From NCBI GenBank assembly GCA_017505525.1, contig JAFVPB010000015.1, positions 64,026-128,025 on the forward strand: a stretch of DNA of 64,000 nt, given 5' to 3'. This document shows positions 6,940-15,192 of this stretch, in pieces (position 1 is the stretch's first letter; each line of letters begins with the position of its first letter). Position numbers and translations under genes: made by a program. The notes under the pieces are model-generated. The model was not told the origin of the DNA. It worked only from the letters and a program-made list of their open reading frames with translations, and did no database searches. Origin of the DNA: Clostridia bacterium (GTDB lineage Bacteria > Bacillota > Clostridia > UMGS1883).

Positions 6940-8019
6940 ATGGCAAGAGTTTACAATTTTTCTGCAGGTCCCAGCATGCTTCCGCTTGAGGTGCTTAAAA
7001 CAGCTCAGAAGGAGCTTATCGATTACCAGAACAGCGGTATGAGTGTTATGGAAATGAGTCATCGTTCTCCCGTTTACGATGCAATTATTAAGGAAACCGA
7101 AGCTGATTTCAGAAAGCTTATGAATATTCCTGATAACTATAAGGTACTTTTCCTTCAGGGCGGTGCTTCAACACAGTTTGCGGCAATCCCTCTTAACCTT
7201 ATGAAGACAGGCAAGGCTGATTATGTTGTTTCAGGTCAGTTCTCCGGAAAAGCTTTTAAAGAAGCTAAGAAGTATGGCGATGCAAAGTGTATTGCAACTT
7301 CAGAAGACAAAACATTCAGCTATATCCCTGAAATCACACCCGATATGGTGCGTGAGGATGCTGATTATGTTCACGTGTGCTATAACAACACAATTTTCGG
7401 AACCAAGTTCCCAGAAGTTCCTAACGTAGGCGACAAGGTTCTGGTTGCAGACATGTCTTCTTGCATCACAAGCGAACCCGTAGATGTTACAAAGTTTGGC
7501 GTTATCTATGCAGGTGCTCAGAAGAATATGGCTCCCGCAGGTCTTACAGTTGTTATTATCCGTGAGGATTTAATGGGAAATGCCCGTGAAGATATCCCCA
7601 CAATGCTTGATTATAAAACAATGGCTGATAACGATTCAATGTACAATACTCCTCCATGTTACGCAATTTATATTGCAGGTCTTGTTTACAAGTGGGCGCT
7701 CAAAAACGGCGGACTTGAAGCTATGAAGGAAAGAAATGAAAAGAAAGCAAATATTCTTTACAATTTCCTTGATAACTCAAGCCTTTTCAAAGCAACAGCA
7801 GAAAAGAAAAGCCGTTCTATGATGAATGTATGCTTTGTTACAGGCGATGCTGACCTTGATAAGAAATTCTGCAAAGAAGCAGCAGAAGCAGGCTTTGTAA
7901 ACCTTAAAGGCCACAGAAGCGTAGGCGGCATGAGAGCAAGCATCTACAATGCAATGCCAATCGAAGGCGTTGAAGCTCTTGTGGAATTTATGGCAGAATT
8001 TGAAAAAAACAATAAATAA
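6940..8019 (+). CDS. serC: Phosphoserine aminotransferase
   Basis: This 359-residue class-V aminotransferase converts 3-phosphohydroxypyruvate and glutamate to O-phosphoserine, the second step of serine synthesis. It begins with RVYNFSAGPSMLPLEVL, the family's N-terminal signature. FLQGGASTQFAAIP is the phosphate-binding segment, IYAGAQKNMAPAG carries the PLP lysine, and the C-terminus contains KGHRSVGGMRASIYNA. Its length is normal. It is followed by a terminator, then the dehydrogenase for the preceding step. Confidence 0.95.
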   Translation: MARVYNFSAGPSMLPLEVLKTAQKELIDYQNSGMSVMEMSHRSPVYDAIIKETEADFRKLMNIPDNYKVLFLQGGASTQFAAIPLNLMKTGKADYVVSGQFSGKAFKEAKKYGDAKCIATSEDKTFSYIPEITPDMVREDADYVHVCYNNTIFGTKFPEVPNVGDKVLVADMSSCITSEPVDVTKFGVIYAGAQKNMAPAGLTVVIIREDLMGNAREDIPTMLDYKTMADNDSMYNTPPCYAIYIAGLVYKWALKNGGLEAMKERNEKKANILYNFLDNSSLFKATAEKKSRSMMNVCFVTGDADLDKKFCKEAAEAGFVNLKGHRSVGGMRASIYNAMPIEGVEALVEFMAEFEKNNK

Positions 8020-8023
8020 AAAA

Positions 8024-8043
8024 GGATGACAACGTCATCCTTT
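8024..8043 (+). terminator. Terminator after serC
   Basis: GGATGAC-AAC-GTCATCC (8024-8040) is followed by TTT. A second perfect hairpin follows at once. Confidence 0.65.
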
Positions 8044-8163
8044 CGAAGCGAAAAGTTTCTGCGAAAATATTTCGCTTCGAGAGAGGGGCTTTCGCTCACG
8101 CACCGCTCACCGCGGTAGCCCCTGCAAGGAGTTAAAAACGAGGTACACGCCCCCGTTTTTAAC
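8043..8163. repeat. Intergenic double hairpin between serC and serA
   Basis: Two perfect inverted repeats occupy the gap: TCGAAGCGAAA (8043-8053) with its complement at 8070-8080, and GTTAAAAACG (8131-8140) with its complement at 8154-8163. The sequence between them is GC-rich and encodes nothing recognisable. The second stem resembles the stems of the other long terminators in the window. Confidence 0.5.
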
Positions 8164-8231
8164 GAAATTTAAATTGAAAGGCATTTTGTCCTCTCAAAAA
8201 CTTAAAATGTATTAAAAAGGATTTGTTGAAC

Positions 8232-9395
8232 ATGTATAATTTACTTACACTAAATAAAATTGCCGCATGCGGACTTAACAATTTCGACAAGGCAAACTAC
8301 AATATAACAGACAACTGCGAAAACCCCGATTGCATTATACTTCGCAGCTTTAATATGCACGATATGGAGCTTGCCGATTCTCTTATGGCAGTTGCACGTG
8401 CAGGCGCAGGCGTAAACAATATCCCGATTGATAAGTGCAGCGAAAAGGGTATCGTTGTATTCAACACACCCGGTGCAAATGCAAACGCAGTTAAAGAGCT
8501 TACACTTGCAGGCCTTTTCCTCGCTTCAAGAGATATCACAGGCGGTATCAGCTGGGCACAAACTCTTAAGGGCAACGGTGCTGAAGTTGGTAAGATGGTT
8601 GAAAAAGGAAAGAGCAACTTTGCTGGCTGCGAAATCAAAGGTAAAAAGCTTTTGGTTGTTGGCCTTGGTGCTATCGGTGTTCTTGTTGCAAATGCAGCAT
8701 ACCACCTTGGAATGGATATTATCGGTTACGACCCATTCATTTCTGTTAAAGCAGCTTTAAGCCTCGATCGCCACACGACAATAGCTAAAGACCTCAAATC
8801 AGCACTTTCAGAAGCTGATTACGTTACAATGCATCTTCCTCTTATGGCAGATACAAAGGGTATGTTTAACGACGAGCTTTTCGGTGCAATGAAAAAAGGC
8901 GCAAAGCTTCTTAACTTCTCAAGAGGCGAGCTTGTTGATACAGAAGCTCTTAAAAAAGCTCTTTCTGACGGTGTTGTTTCAAAATACGTTGTCGACTTCC
9001 CATCTGATGATGTTTTAGGTGTTGAAAACGTTATTGCTATACCTCATCTTGGCGCATCAAGTGCAGAAAGCGAAGACAACTGTGCCGTTATGGCAGCAAA
9101 GCAGCTTATCGATTATATGGAAAACGGAAACATTGTAAATTCCGTAAACTTCCCTAATTGTGAGCTTCCGCGCACAGATAAAGTAAGAGTTACGGTTCTT
9201 CACAAGAACATTCCCAATATGATTTCAAGCATAAGCGCTCTTTTTGCAAATAATTCAATCAATATTGAAAATATGGTAAACAAGAGCAAGGGCGACTACG
9301 CTTGCACAATTCTTGACGTTGAAGAAGTAACCGATGCTATCTACAGCGAAATTTTAAAAATCGACGGTGTAATCAAAGCACGCGTGATTAAATAA
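8232..9395 (+). CDS. serA: D-3-phosphoglycerate dehydrogenase with ACT domain
   Basis: This 387-residue D-2-hydroxyacid dehydrogenase oxidises 3-phosphoglycerate to 3-phosphohydroxypyruvate with NAD+. The Rossmann signature is VVGLGAIGVLVANAAYHLGM; the catalytic Arg lies in LNFSRGELVD and the catalytic His in VIAIPHLGASSAES. An ACT domain fills about residues 318-387 (NIPNMISSISALFANNSINI) and may sense serine. It is shorter than the E. coli enzyme and belongs to the clostridial short form. The start is the ATG at 8232, about 10 bases after AAAAAGGA; the TTG at 8223 is less likely. Confidence 0.9.
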   Translation: MYNLLTLNKIAACGLNNFDKANYNITDNCENPDCIILRSFNMHDMELADSLMAVARAGAGVNNIPIDKCSEKGIVVFNTPGANANAVKELTLAGLFLASRDITGGISWAQTLKGNGAEVGKMVEKGKSNFAGCEIKGKKLLVVGLGAIGVLVANAAYHLGMDIIGYDPFISVKAALSLDRHTTIAKDLKSALSEADYVTMHLPLMADTKGMFNDELFGAMKKGAKLLNFSRGELVDTEALKKALSDGVVSKYVVDFPSDDVLGVENVIAIPHLGASSAESEDNCAVMAAKQLIDYMENGNIVNSVNFPNCELPRTDKVRVTVLHKNIPNMISSISALFANNSINIENMVNKSKGDYACTILDVEEVTDAIYSEILKIDGVIKARVIK

Positions 9396-9449
9396 AAATA
9401 TTCCCGAAATGAACCCCCTTTCATTTCTTTCCTACTTATATTTGAACCC

Positions 9450-9500
9450 AAAAAGAGAGGATGTTTAAAAACAAAAGGTTTTTAAACATCCTCTCTTTTT
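9450..9500. terminator. Long perfect hairpin terminator after serA
   Basis: Arms at 9450-9472 and 9478-9500 are perfectly complementary over 23 bp. An A-run and a T-run at the ends allow use in both directions, for serA (+) and the DUF1858 gene (-). The stem contains GGATGTTTAAAAAC, which resembles the ends of the dispersed repeat that follows. Confidence 0.85.
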
Positions 9501-9571
9501 AGGGGATATAAGAAATTTTTCAGAACGGACAAACTTCGCCTTTTTGCGCTCTGGAAAATTTAAGCATTCCC
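9501..9571. repeat. Dispersed TIR element, copy A (shortest)
   Basis: The left end AGGGGATATAAGAAATTTTT leads into CAGAACGGACAAAC. The right end, read on the other strand, is GGGAATGCTTAAATTTTCCA and continues GAGCGCAAAAA. These ends match those of the elements at 53950, 56869, 60536 and 63874, but the interior is only a few bases. It is probably an internally deleted member of a non-coding inverted-repeat family. Confidence 0.6.
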
Positions 9572-9574
9572 TTT

Positions 9575-9778
9575 TTATTTGCTCGCTAAATAATTGTTAA
9601 TCTTATTTACAAGCTCGTCTACATCTGCTCCGTGAACTGCGCATGCCTCTTCAAGTGTTTCACCGCTTGCAGAGGGGCAGCCAAGGCAATGCATTCCTAT
9701 TTCAAGGAAAAACGGTGCCGTTCCCGGATCAATAGAAAGAACATCAAGAATAATCATATCCTTTGTTACCTGTGCCAC
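9575..9778 (-). CDS. DUF1858 domain protein
   Basis: This 67-residue protein is a stand-alone DUF1858 domain, a family linked to redox proteins and often found beside hybrid-cluster proteins. The signature is FFLEIGMHCLGCPSASGETL, with two cysteines spaced CLGC. The start is a GTG at 9778 (MAQVTKDM), 8 bases after AAGGAGG; an upstream GTG overlaps that site. Its exact role is not known; thiol or cluster chemistry is suggested by the Cys pair. It lies alone between a repeat element and the tRNA promoter. Confidence 0.8.
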   Translation of the reverse strand: MAQVTKDMIILDVLSIDPGTAPFFLEIGMHCLGCPSASGETLEEACAVHGADVDELVNKINNYLASK

Positions 9779-9881
9779 AAAAAACACCTCCTTAAAGAAA
9801 TATCTTCGTATTGATATATGTATTATACAACAGATATCTCCGTTTTACAACCACAAATTTTAATTTTGTTTTATAAAAGTA

Positions 9882-9910
9882 TTGATTTTTAACTTTTTTT
9901 ATATTATAAT
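9882..9910 (+). promoter_or_regulatory. tRNA-Leu promoter
   Basis: TTGATT (9882-9887), 17 bp, then TATAAT (9905-9910), 11 bases before the mature tRNA 5' end. Confidence 0.75.
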
Positions 9911-9921
9911 GTAAAGGTCGT

Positions 9922-10008
9922 GTCGGTGTGTCGGAACTGGCAGACGAGACAGACTCAAAATCTGTTGTCAGAAATGGCGTGTGGGTTCGATTCCCACCAC
10001 CGGCACCA
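9922..10008 (+). tRNA. tRNA-Leu (anticodon CAA)
   Basis: This 87-nt tRNA has a 7-bp acceptor stem (GTCGGTG with CACCGGC, one G-U pair), the D arm TCG/CGA, an anticodon stem ACAGA/TCTGT around the loop CTCAAAA (anticodon CAA), a long class-II variable arm, the T arm GTGGG-TTCGATT-CCCAC, discriminator A and encoded CCA. Its last 18 bases are repeated twice more downstream in tandem, making this gene a likely integration site. Confidence 0.95.
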
Positions 10009-10399
10009 AAAAAGAGAAACATCCTTTTTAAAGGGTGGTTCTCTTTTTTTTGTTCGGGAATCGAACCCTGAGAGGGCAACGAGCGTAAAGAAAACGATTG
10101 ATAATCGTTTTTAGCGATGTTGGTGCGCAGATGGGTACTGCACGCTTGCGTGCGGTCGTCAAGCAGGCAAGGCGCGTAGCGACTGTTTCCCACCACCGGC
10201 ACCAAAAAAGAGAAGCATCCTTTTTAAAGGGTGGTTCTCTTTTTTTTGTTCGGGAATCGAACCCTGAGAGGGCAACGAGCGTAAAAAAACGATTGATAAT
10301 CGTTTTTAGCGATGTTGGTGCGCAGACGGGTACTGCACGCTTGCGTGCGGTCGTCAAGCAGGCAAGGCGCGTAGCGACTGTTTCCCACCACCGGCACCA
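9991..10399 (+). repeat. Two tandem 195/196-bp repeats carrying the tRNA-Leu 3' end
   Basis: The last 18 bases of the tRNA recur at 9991-10008, 10187-10204 and 10382-10399, delimiting two units of 196 and 195 bp that differ at only a few positions. Each unit contains a terminator hairpin (AAAAGAGAA...TTCTCTTTT), a GGGAATCGAACCC segment resembling the complement of a T arm, the hairpin ACGATTGATAATCGT, and a GC-rich tail. Minus-strand reading frames across the units are by-products of the repetition. The region to 10573 holds nothing else I recognise. Confidence 0.9.
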
Positions 10400-10573
10400 A
10401 AAAGATGTGTAATTTTGATACAAAGTTACGCTTCTTTTTTTATGCTCAAAACCGCTTAAATAAAGGACTTTCAAAAAAAGATAAGTTTCTGCGTGAAATA
10501 TATAATAGGAAAAAACACAGTTTTTATATAAGAAATAACCTAAACAAATTCACTCTAAACTTTTCTCAAAATA

Positions 10574-10617
10574 AAATGCACCGCTTTTTTGTTTCAATTC
10601 CGAAAAGCGGTGCATTT
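10574..10617. terminator. Hairpin terminator at the methyltransferase 3' end
   Basis: Perfect 15-bp arms (10574-10588 and 10603-10617) carry A-runs and T-runs on both sides. It lies 10 bases beyond the stop of the minus-strand methyltransferase gene. Confidence 0.75.
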
Positions 10618-10626
10618 CTAGTAATA

Positions 10627-11361
10627 TTATATACTGATAAATGAAAGTTGATTATTTTTTTCGGTTTCCTGATTTGATAGTATTTCTATTTTACTATCTG
10701 GGATCTCTAACCCCCAATTATCCCACCCAAAATAATTTTTTCGAGCGAACAATTCGATTTTTGATTGTTCTGGAAACATTTTAGTTATGCCATCAATTAC
10801 AACTTCAGGTTTTTCGCTGTGTTGACCTCGATGCACAGAAACTAATTGTCTAACATTTCTTGCACCACGAGGCGTAGGGAATTTTCCTTTTTTGAATGCA
10901 AGCACAAATTCAGTTTGAGATAATGTATATCTTCCTGGATTATGAACTTGTTTGTCCCAAACAAATGCAACGGTTTTATATTCAAACCCCCAACTTTCGC
11001 CCAATTCTATCGAATTAGCAAATTGAGGACCAGTTGTCCACATAAATAAAATACAATTATCATCTGCAATGGATGATACATTTAATTTTTTTAAGTCATT
11101 TAATTTGACAGTAGGATATTTAAAACTTGCAGAACTAATAAAAACATTCTTTTCAAATCCGACATTTTCGGATTTTATGCAAGTTTTATCGTACTGCATT
11201 TTTCCACCATAGTCCCAAGGTGGGTCTGCATATATCACCTGATATTTTTTTTCGGGTAATACGGGATACAACTCGTCTAATGGGTTTATTTTTTTTCTTT
11301 TTTTTGCCTGTGGATTATATATAGAATATCCACTAATTGCAGAATTATTTTTTTCATTCAT
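10627..11361 (-). CDS. MT-A70-type adenine-N6 DNA methyltransferase (M.MunI-like)
   Basis: This 244-residue MT-A70 family protein has the catalytic motif YADPPWDYGGK (DPPW) and the downstream ILFMWTTGPQF, AFVWDKQ and REGARNVRQLV-like segments typical of the family. It should methylate adenine in the site cut by the neighbouring restriction enzyme, protecting host DNA. M.MunI (CAATTG) is a known member of this family, matching the identity of the nuclease next door. The start is the ATG at 11361, 8 bases after AGGTGA. It is divergent from the controller and nuclease genes, with back-to-back promoters between. Confidence 0.9.
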   Translation of the reverse strand: MNEKNNSAISGYSIYNPQAKKRKKINPLDELYPVLPEKKYQVIYADPPWDYGGKMQYDKTCIKSENVGFEKNVFISSASFKYPTVKLNDLKKLNVSSIADDNCILFMWTTGPQFANSIELGESWGFEYKTVAFVWDKQVHNPGRYTLSQTEFVLAFKKGKFPTPRGARNVRQLVSVHRGQHSEKPEVVIDGITKMFPEQSKIELFARKNYFGWDNWGLEIPDSKIEILSNQETEKNNQLSFISI

Positions 11362-11384
11362 AATCATTTCACCTACTTGGATAC

Positions 11385-11464
11385 ATTATAACACATTCGA
11401 TCTGTATTGTCAATGTAATGTTACTCATAATCCGTTGACTCAAAAACGGTATTTAGTGTAAAAT
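11385..11464. promoter_or_regulatory. Divergent promoters of the restriction-modification locus
   Basis: Minus strand: TTGACA (11413-11408), 17 bp, TATAAT (11390-11385) drives the methyltransferase. Plus strand: TTGACT (11435-11440), 18 bp, TAAAAT (11459-11464) drives the controller and nuclease. The -35 boxes are about 21 bp apart, so a controller protein bound between them could regulate both. Confidence 0.75.
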
Positions 11465-11489
11465 TTTATCGAGAAAGGTGTGCTTTAGG

Positions 11490-11696
11490 ATGATTAAAGA
11501 AGATTTTGGAAGAAAAGTTCAAGAGTTAAGAAAAGCAGGTGGGCTAAGCCAAGAAAAGTTTGCGCTATTAATAGATATGGATAGAACATATTTTGCATCC
11601 GTAGAATCTGGTAAACGAAACATTTCGATAGAAAACATATACAAAATAGCAAATGGATTAAATATTTCATTAGAAGAATTATTTAGGGGGATGTAG
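11490..11696 (+). CDS. XRE-family controller (C) protein
   Basis: This 68-residue protein is a single helix-turn-helix of the XRE/Cro type (VQELRKAGGLSQEKFALLID, then RTYFASVESGKRNISIENIYKIA), the size of restriction-modification controller proteins. It probably times nuclease expression until the DNA is methylated. The start is ATG 11490, about 9 bases after AAAGGTG. The nuclease gene begins 2 bases after its stop, so they are co-transcribed. Confidence 0.88.
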   Translation: MIKEDFGRKVQELRKAGGLSQEKFALLIDMDRTYFASVESGKRNISIENIYKIANGLNISLEELFRGM

Positions 11697-11698
11697 AC

Positions 11699-12307
11699 AT
11701 GGGAAAAAAAGCGTTAAGCGGTAGAGATAATTGGCAAGAACAAGGTGGATTTAAGGCAGCACAAGCAGAAACAAATTTGTATGATGTTTTTAAAAAATAT
11801 TTCCGTGGAACGGAATATGTATTGCACGAAAAGCCTACACACTTAAAAAATTTATATGCTAAAGTTGTGTTACCTCAATCCGTGCTGAAACAGATATATA
11901 ATCCTAAAATTGATTTAGAAAACACAAAATGGGGTGTTTCACCAGATTTTGCAATAGAAAATACAAAGACAAAGAAAATTTTATTTGGCGAAATCAAACG
12001 CCAAGATGGTTGGGTTGAAGGCAAAGATCCAAGTGCAGGTCGAGGCAATGCACACGAAAGATTATGCAAACTTTTCACACCTGGTCTCCTTAAGGCATAC
12101 CGTGAAATTGGTGGTATTACTAATAAAAATATACTGCCTTTTTGGGTTGTTTTTGAAGGAGATATTACAAGAGATCCTAAACGTAATCGAGAAGTTGCTT
12201 TTTGGTTCGATGAATTTAAGAATAACTATTTTATGTGGAGACCAGATATGACTGCAAAAGATTTGATTGAACATTTTGAATCTAATCTAAAAAGATATTT
12301 GGAATAG
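11699..12307 (+). CDS. Type II restriction endonuclease, MunI-like (predicted CAATTG)
   Basis: This 202-residue protein closely resembles R.MunI as I recall it, from the start (MGKKALSGRDNW) to the end. The PD-(D/E)XK site is SPDFAIEN...FGEIKRQDGW. D83, E98, K100 and R115 fall at the same numbers as the MunI catalytic triad and its recognition arginine, so the enzyme should recognise CAATTG and cut to leave AATT ends. It is transcribed with its controller and sits opposite an MT-A70 methyltransferase, the family of M.MunI. The specificity is inference from homology. The whole system is flanked by direct repeats derived from the tRNA-Leu region. Confidence 0.88.
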   Translation: MGKKALSGRDNWQEQGGFKAAQAETNLYDVFKKYFRGTEYVLHEKPTHLKNLYAKVVLPQSVLKQIYNPKIDLENTKWGVSPDFAIENTKTKKILFGEIKRQDGWVEGKDPSAGRGNAHERLCKLFTPGLLKAYREIGGITNKNILPFWVVFEGDITRDPKRNREVAFWFDEFKNNYFMWRPDMTAKDLIEHFESNLKRYLE

Positions 12308-12327
12308 TAGCATTTTTGAATTTGTTA

Positions 12328-12358
12328 AATAGATTGTTTCACAGTGAAATAATCTATT
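12328..12358 (+). terminator. Hairpin after the restriction gene
   Basis: 15-bp arms (12328-12342 and 12344-12358) with one mismatch. There is no clean T-run, so termination efficiency is uncertain. Confidence 0.45.
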
Positions 12359-12406
12359 GCAGTTTGCATCGCTATTATGTTTGTATGATAATTGACCGTT
12401 AGCACC

Positions 12407-12462
12407 CCAAAAAAGAGAAGCATCCTTTTTAAAGGGTGGTTCTCTTTTTTTTGTTCGGGAAT
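12407..12462 (+). repeat. Third copy of the tRNA-linked terminator repeat (right border of the R-M island)
   Basis: A 56-bp stretch (CCAAAAAAGAGAAGCATCCT ... TTGTTCGGGAAT) is a direct repeat of 10203-10258 and nearly of 10007-10062. It lies in the same orientation on the far side of the restriction-modification genes, so it marks the right border of the inserted segment. It may also serve as a terminator. Confidence 0.8.
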
Positions 12463-12532
12463 TTTTTCATTTTTATCTTGCATTTCTTTTTTTAAAAGTA
12501 TAAAATAATAAAAGGTATTGAGGAGTGATTTC

Positions 12533-13681
12533 ATGAAAAATATTACCTACATAAAAAACGCACAGATAGTTCACGAAAACGGAATTGTCTGGGATGGTGC
12601 GCTTATTTATGAAGATGGCATAATTAAGGCTTTCGGCCCTGAGCGCGATATGGAAGCTCCCGCAGGATGCGAAGTAATTGATGCGGGCGGCGCATACGCA
12701 GGTCCCGGCTTTGTTGATATTCACGTTCACGGCGGGGCAGGATTTGATACTTGCCTTCAAGCAGAAAAGGCAGCCGAGCATTTTCTTTCTCACGGCGAAA
12801 CAACCATCCTTGCAACGCCTGCCTACGACTTTAATTTCAAAGAGCTTATGGAAGCAATCGATTGCGCTAAAGAAGGAATTAAAAAAAGCGAAACAATTAA
12901 GGGGCTTTATCTTGAAGGGCCTTACACAAGTCCCGACTACGGTGCAAATGCAATCAACAACCCCTGGAGAAAAGAAATCCCTCCCGAAGAATTTATGGCT
13001 TTTGTTGATAATGCAGGTCTTTTTGCAAAGGTGTGGGCAATTGCTCCCGAAAGACCTGACCTTCTTCCTTTCCTTGAATATGCAAGAAAGGTTAATCCCG
13101 ATTGTATTTTTGCCTTGGCACATTCTGAAGCTACTCCTATGGAGGTGCGCGCACTTGGAAAATACCGCCCCACCATCCAAACGCATTCTATGAATGCAAC
13201 GGGCAGGCGCAAGGTTTACGGAGGCACACGTGCTTACGGACCCGATGAATACAGCTTTAAAGAAATTGATGTGTTCTGCGAGCTTATTTCCGATTCGTGC
13301 GGAATACACGTACACCCCGAAATGCAGCAGCTTCTTTTACACAATAAAGGAATTGAGCGCACAATTTTAATTACCGACAGCACAATAAACGATGATCCCA
13401 ATCCCCCTGAATTTGCGCACGTTACCGACCTTAACTTCGATGCCTATGGTGGAATTTCGGGCAGCAAGATGACTATGGATAAAGCTTGTAAAAATATAAT
13501 GTCGAGCACAAATTGCGGTATTGCACAGGCATTCTATATGGCAGCAACCACACCCGCACGTGCAATAGGTATGGATAATGAAATCGGTTCTATCTATCCC
13601 GGCAAAAAAGCCGATATAATCTTTACCGATGATAAATTCAGCGTTAAACGCGTTATTCAAAACGGAAAAATTAAATATTAA
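12533..13681 (+). CDS. nagA: N-acetylglucosamine-6-phosphate deacetylase
   Basis: This 382-residue amidohydrolase would deacetylate GlcNAc-6-phosphate to glucosamine-6-phosphate in amino-sugar or cell-wall recycling. Visible motifs are the metal-binding GFVDIHVHGGAGFDT, the metal-binding Glu in GLYLEGPY, histidines in FALAHSEAT and IQTHSMNAT, and the catalytic Asp in ILITDST. The start is ATG 12533, 7 bases after AGGAG. It is paired with a ceramidase-like gene 16 bases downstream, suggesting joint use in breaking down host or microbial glycoconjugates. Confidence 0.88.
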   Translation: MKNITYIKNAQIVHENGIVWDGALIYEDGIIKAFGPERDMEAPAGCEVIDAGGAYAGPGFVDIHVHGGAGFDTCLQAEKAAEHFLSHGETTILATPAYDFNFKELMEAIDCAKEGIKKSETIKGLYLEGPYTSPDYGANAINNPWRKEIPPEEFMAFVDNAGLFAKVWAIAPERPDLLPFLEYARKVNPDCIFALAHSEATPMEVRALGKYRPTIQTHSMNATGRRKVYGGTRAYGPDEYSFKEIDVFCELISDSCGIHVHPEMQQLLLHNKGIERTILITDSTINDDPNPPEFAHVTDLNFDAYGGISGSKMTMDKACKNIMSSTNCGIAQAFYMAATTPARAIGMDNEIGSIYPGKKADIIFTDDKFSVKRVIQNGKIKY

Positions 13682-13697
13682 TAAAGGATGATAAGAT

Positions 13698-15062
13698 ATG
13701 AGTAATTTAAAAGTCGGCTATAGCCAGTTAAATGTTAATCCCCCTCTTGGAATCGGCGTAAGCGGATATTACATTCCCCGATTTGCAAAAGGATTTCTTG
13801 ATGATATTGAGGTATGCACTCTTGTAATTTCTCTTAAAGAAAAGAAAATTGCACTTATAAGCCTCGATGTGTGCGGAATTGATACCAGTCTTATAAACAG
13901 CTACAGCGAAGCCATTGAAAAAGAAACAGGTATTTCAAAAGAAGATATATTCCTTTCTGCAACACATTCTCACACTTCAGGGCTTTTAGTTCCCACAGCA
14001 GCATTCGAGGCAGATATTGATACAATTCACGCCTGGGCAAAATTCGTTGGCGAAAGAGTTGTAGATTCTGTTAAAATAGCTATCAGCGACCTTAAGGATG
14101 CTAAAATGGGTTATATCACAGGATGGGCACCTGAAAGAGTTGCCTACATAAGAAGATATAAAATGAAAGATGGCTCAACTATGACGTGTCCCCCTATTGA
14201 TGACCCGAATATCGACCATCCTATCGGCACACTCGACCAGAGAGTGCATGTTGTTCGTTTCGACCGCGAGGGTGCAGAAAGCATAGTAATGTTTAACTAT
14301 GGTCTTCACGCCGACACAATTAATGGCGATCTTCTTTCATCCGACTGGCCCGGCTGGACGCGTAAAACCATTGAAAAAGCGCTTGACGGAACAAAATGTA
14401 TTTTCTTTAACGGTGCCGAGGGCGACGTGGGAAGCACAAATGTTCACCCCAAAGACGGCGATATGAACGATACTGAAATCAGCTTTGATAACGAAATGAA
14501 AAGTCCCGGTATGGCTCGTTTTGTAGGTCGCGCACTTGCAGGCACCATACTTCAGGTTTATGATAAAGTAAAATACGTTGATGTTGATAAAATCAACATC
14601 GTAAATAAAGTGATAAAAGTTCCGGCAAATGTGCCGAGCGCCGAAGATTTACCGCGTGCTCACGAATATAAAGAGCTTCACGATTCCGGCCGCGACGATC
14701 TTATTCCCTACACTGCTATGGAGCTTACAACTGTTGTTGCAGAAGCGCTCCGTATGTGCAGAATGGAGAACGGTCCCGAGCACTTCAATTTAAGATTAAC
14801 AGGTGTTCAGCTTGGTCCCGTTGCAATGGTTGGTATCCCCGGCGAGCCATTTACCGATATCGGCGTTGGAATTAAGGAAGCCGAGGGCTGGGATATGATT
14901 ATGCCGTGTGCTCTCACAAACGGTAACGAGGGATATTTCCCCGTTAAATCAGCTTACGACGAGGGTGGCTATGAAGCACGTACCTCGCCCTATAAAGCAG
15001 GCGTTGCCGAAGCCATAATCGAAGGCGGAAAAACACTTCTTGCAGAAATGAAAAACGCATAA
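13698..15062 (+). CDS. Neutral/alkaline ceramidase N-terminal-domain protein
   Basis: This 454-residue protein has the fold of the neutral ceramidase N-terminal domain: VGYSQLNVNPPLGIGVSGYY at the start, LSATHSHTSGLL as the metal/catalytic segment, and FFNGAEGDVGSTNVHP further on. It lacks the C-terminal immunoglobulin-like domain of true ceramidases and has no signal peptide, so a cytoplasmic amidase or hydrolase on a different N-acylated substrate is likely. It is co-directional with nagA, and AAAGGATGAT precedes the ATG. The precise substrate is unknown. Confidence 0.75.
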   Translation: MSNLKVGYSQLNVNPPLGIGVSGYYIPRFAKGFLDDIEVCTLVISLKEKKIALISLDVCGIDTSLINSYSEAIEKETGISKEDIFLSATHSHTSGLLVPTAAFEADIDTIHAWAKFVGERVVDSVKIAISDLKDAKMGYITGWAPERVAYIRRYKMKDGSTMTCPPIDDPNIDHPIGTLDQRVHVVRFDREGAESIVMFNYGLHADTINGDLLSSDWPGWTRKTIEKALDGTKCIFFNGAEGDVGSTNVHPKDGDMNDTEISFDNEMKSPGMARFVGRALAGTILQVYDKVKYVDVDKINIVNKVIKVPANVPSAEDLPRAHEYKELHDSGRDDLIPYTAMELTTVVAEALRMCRMENGPEHFNLRLTGVQLGPVAMVGIPGEPFTDIGVGIKEAEGWDMIMPCALTNGNEGYFPVKSAYDEGGYEARTSPYKAGVAEAIIEGGKTLLAEMKNA

Positions 15063-15110
15063 GGTGATTTTAAAATAATCCCAACCGCAAATTAAATATA
15101 AACAGCAGAA

Positions 15111-15152
15111 AAAATGAGATTTTTCAATAACATTTGAAAAACCTCATTTTTT
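15111..15152 (+). terminator. Terminator after nagA-ceramidase operon
   Basis: Arms at 15111-15127 and 15134-15150 pair with one mismatch and are followed by a T-run. Confidence 0.8.
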
Positions 15153-15192
15153 GATTTTTCTTTATTTGGAAGCCTTTTTACTATGGGCAAAC

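Noticed and set aside
10050-10260. Possible extra tRNA or tRNA-like genes suggested by GGGAATCGAACCC and repeated CACCGGCACCA
   Set aside because: No acceptor, D or anticodon arms can be assembled around them; only the tRNA 3' end is duplicated.
10028-10474. A 148-codon minus-strand reading frame, and a similar plus-strand one, across the tRNA-linked repeats
   Set aside because: Both are internally repetitive because they read the 195-bp tandem unit, contain terminator hairpins, and lack ribosome sites. They are artefacts of the repeat.
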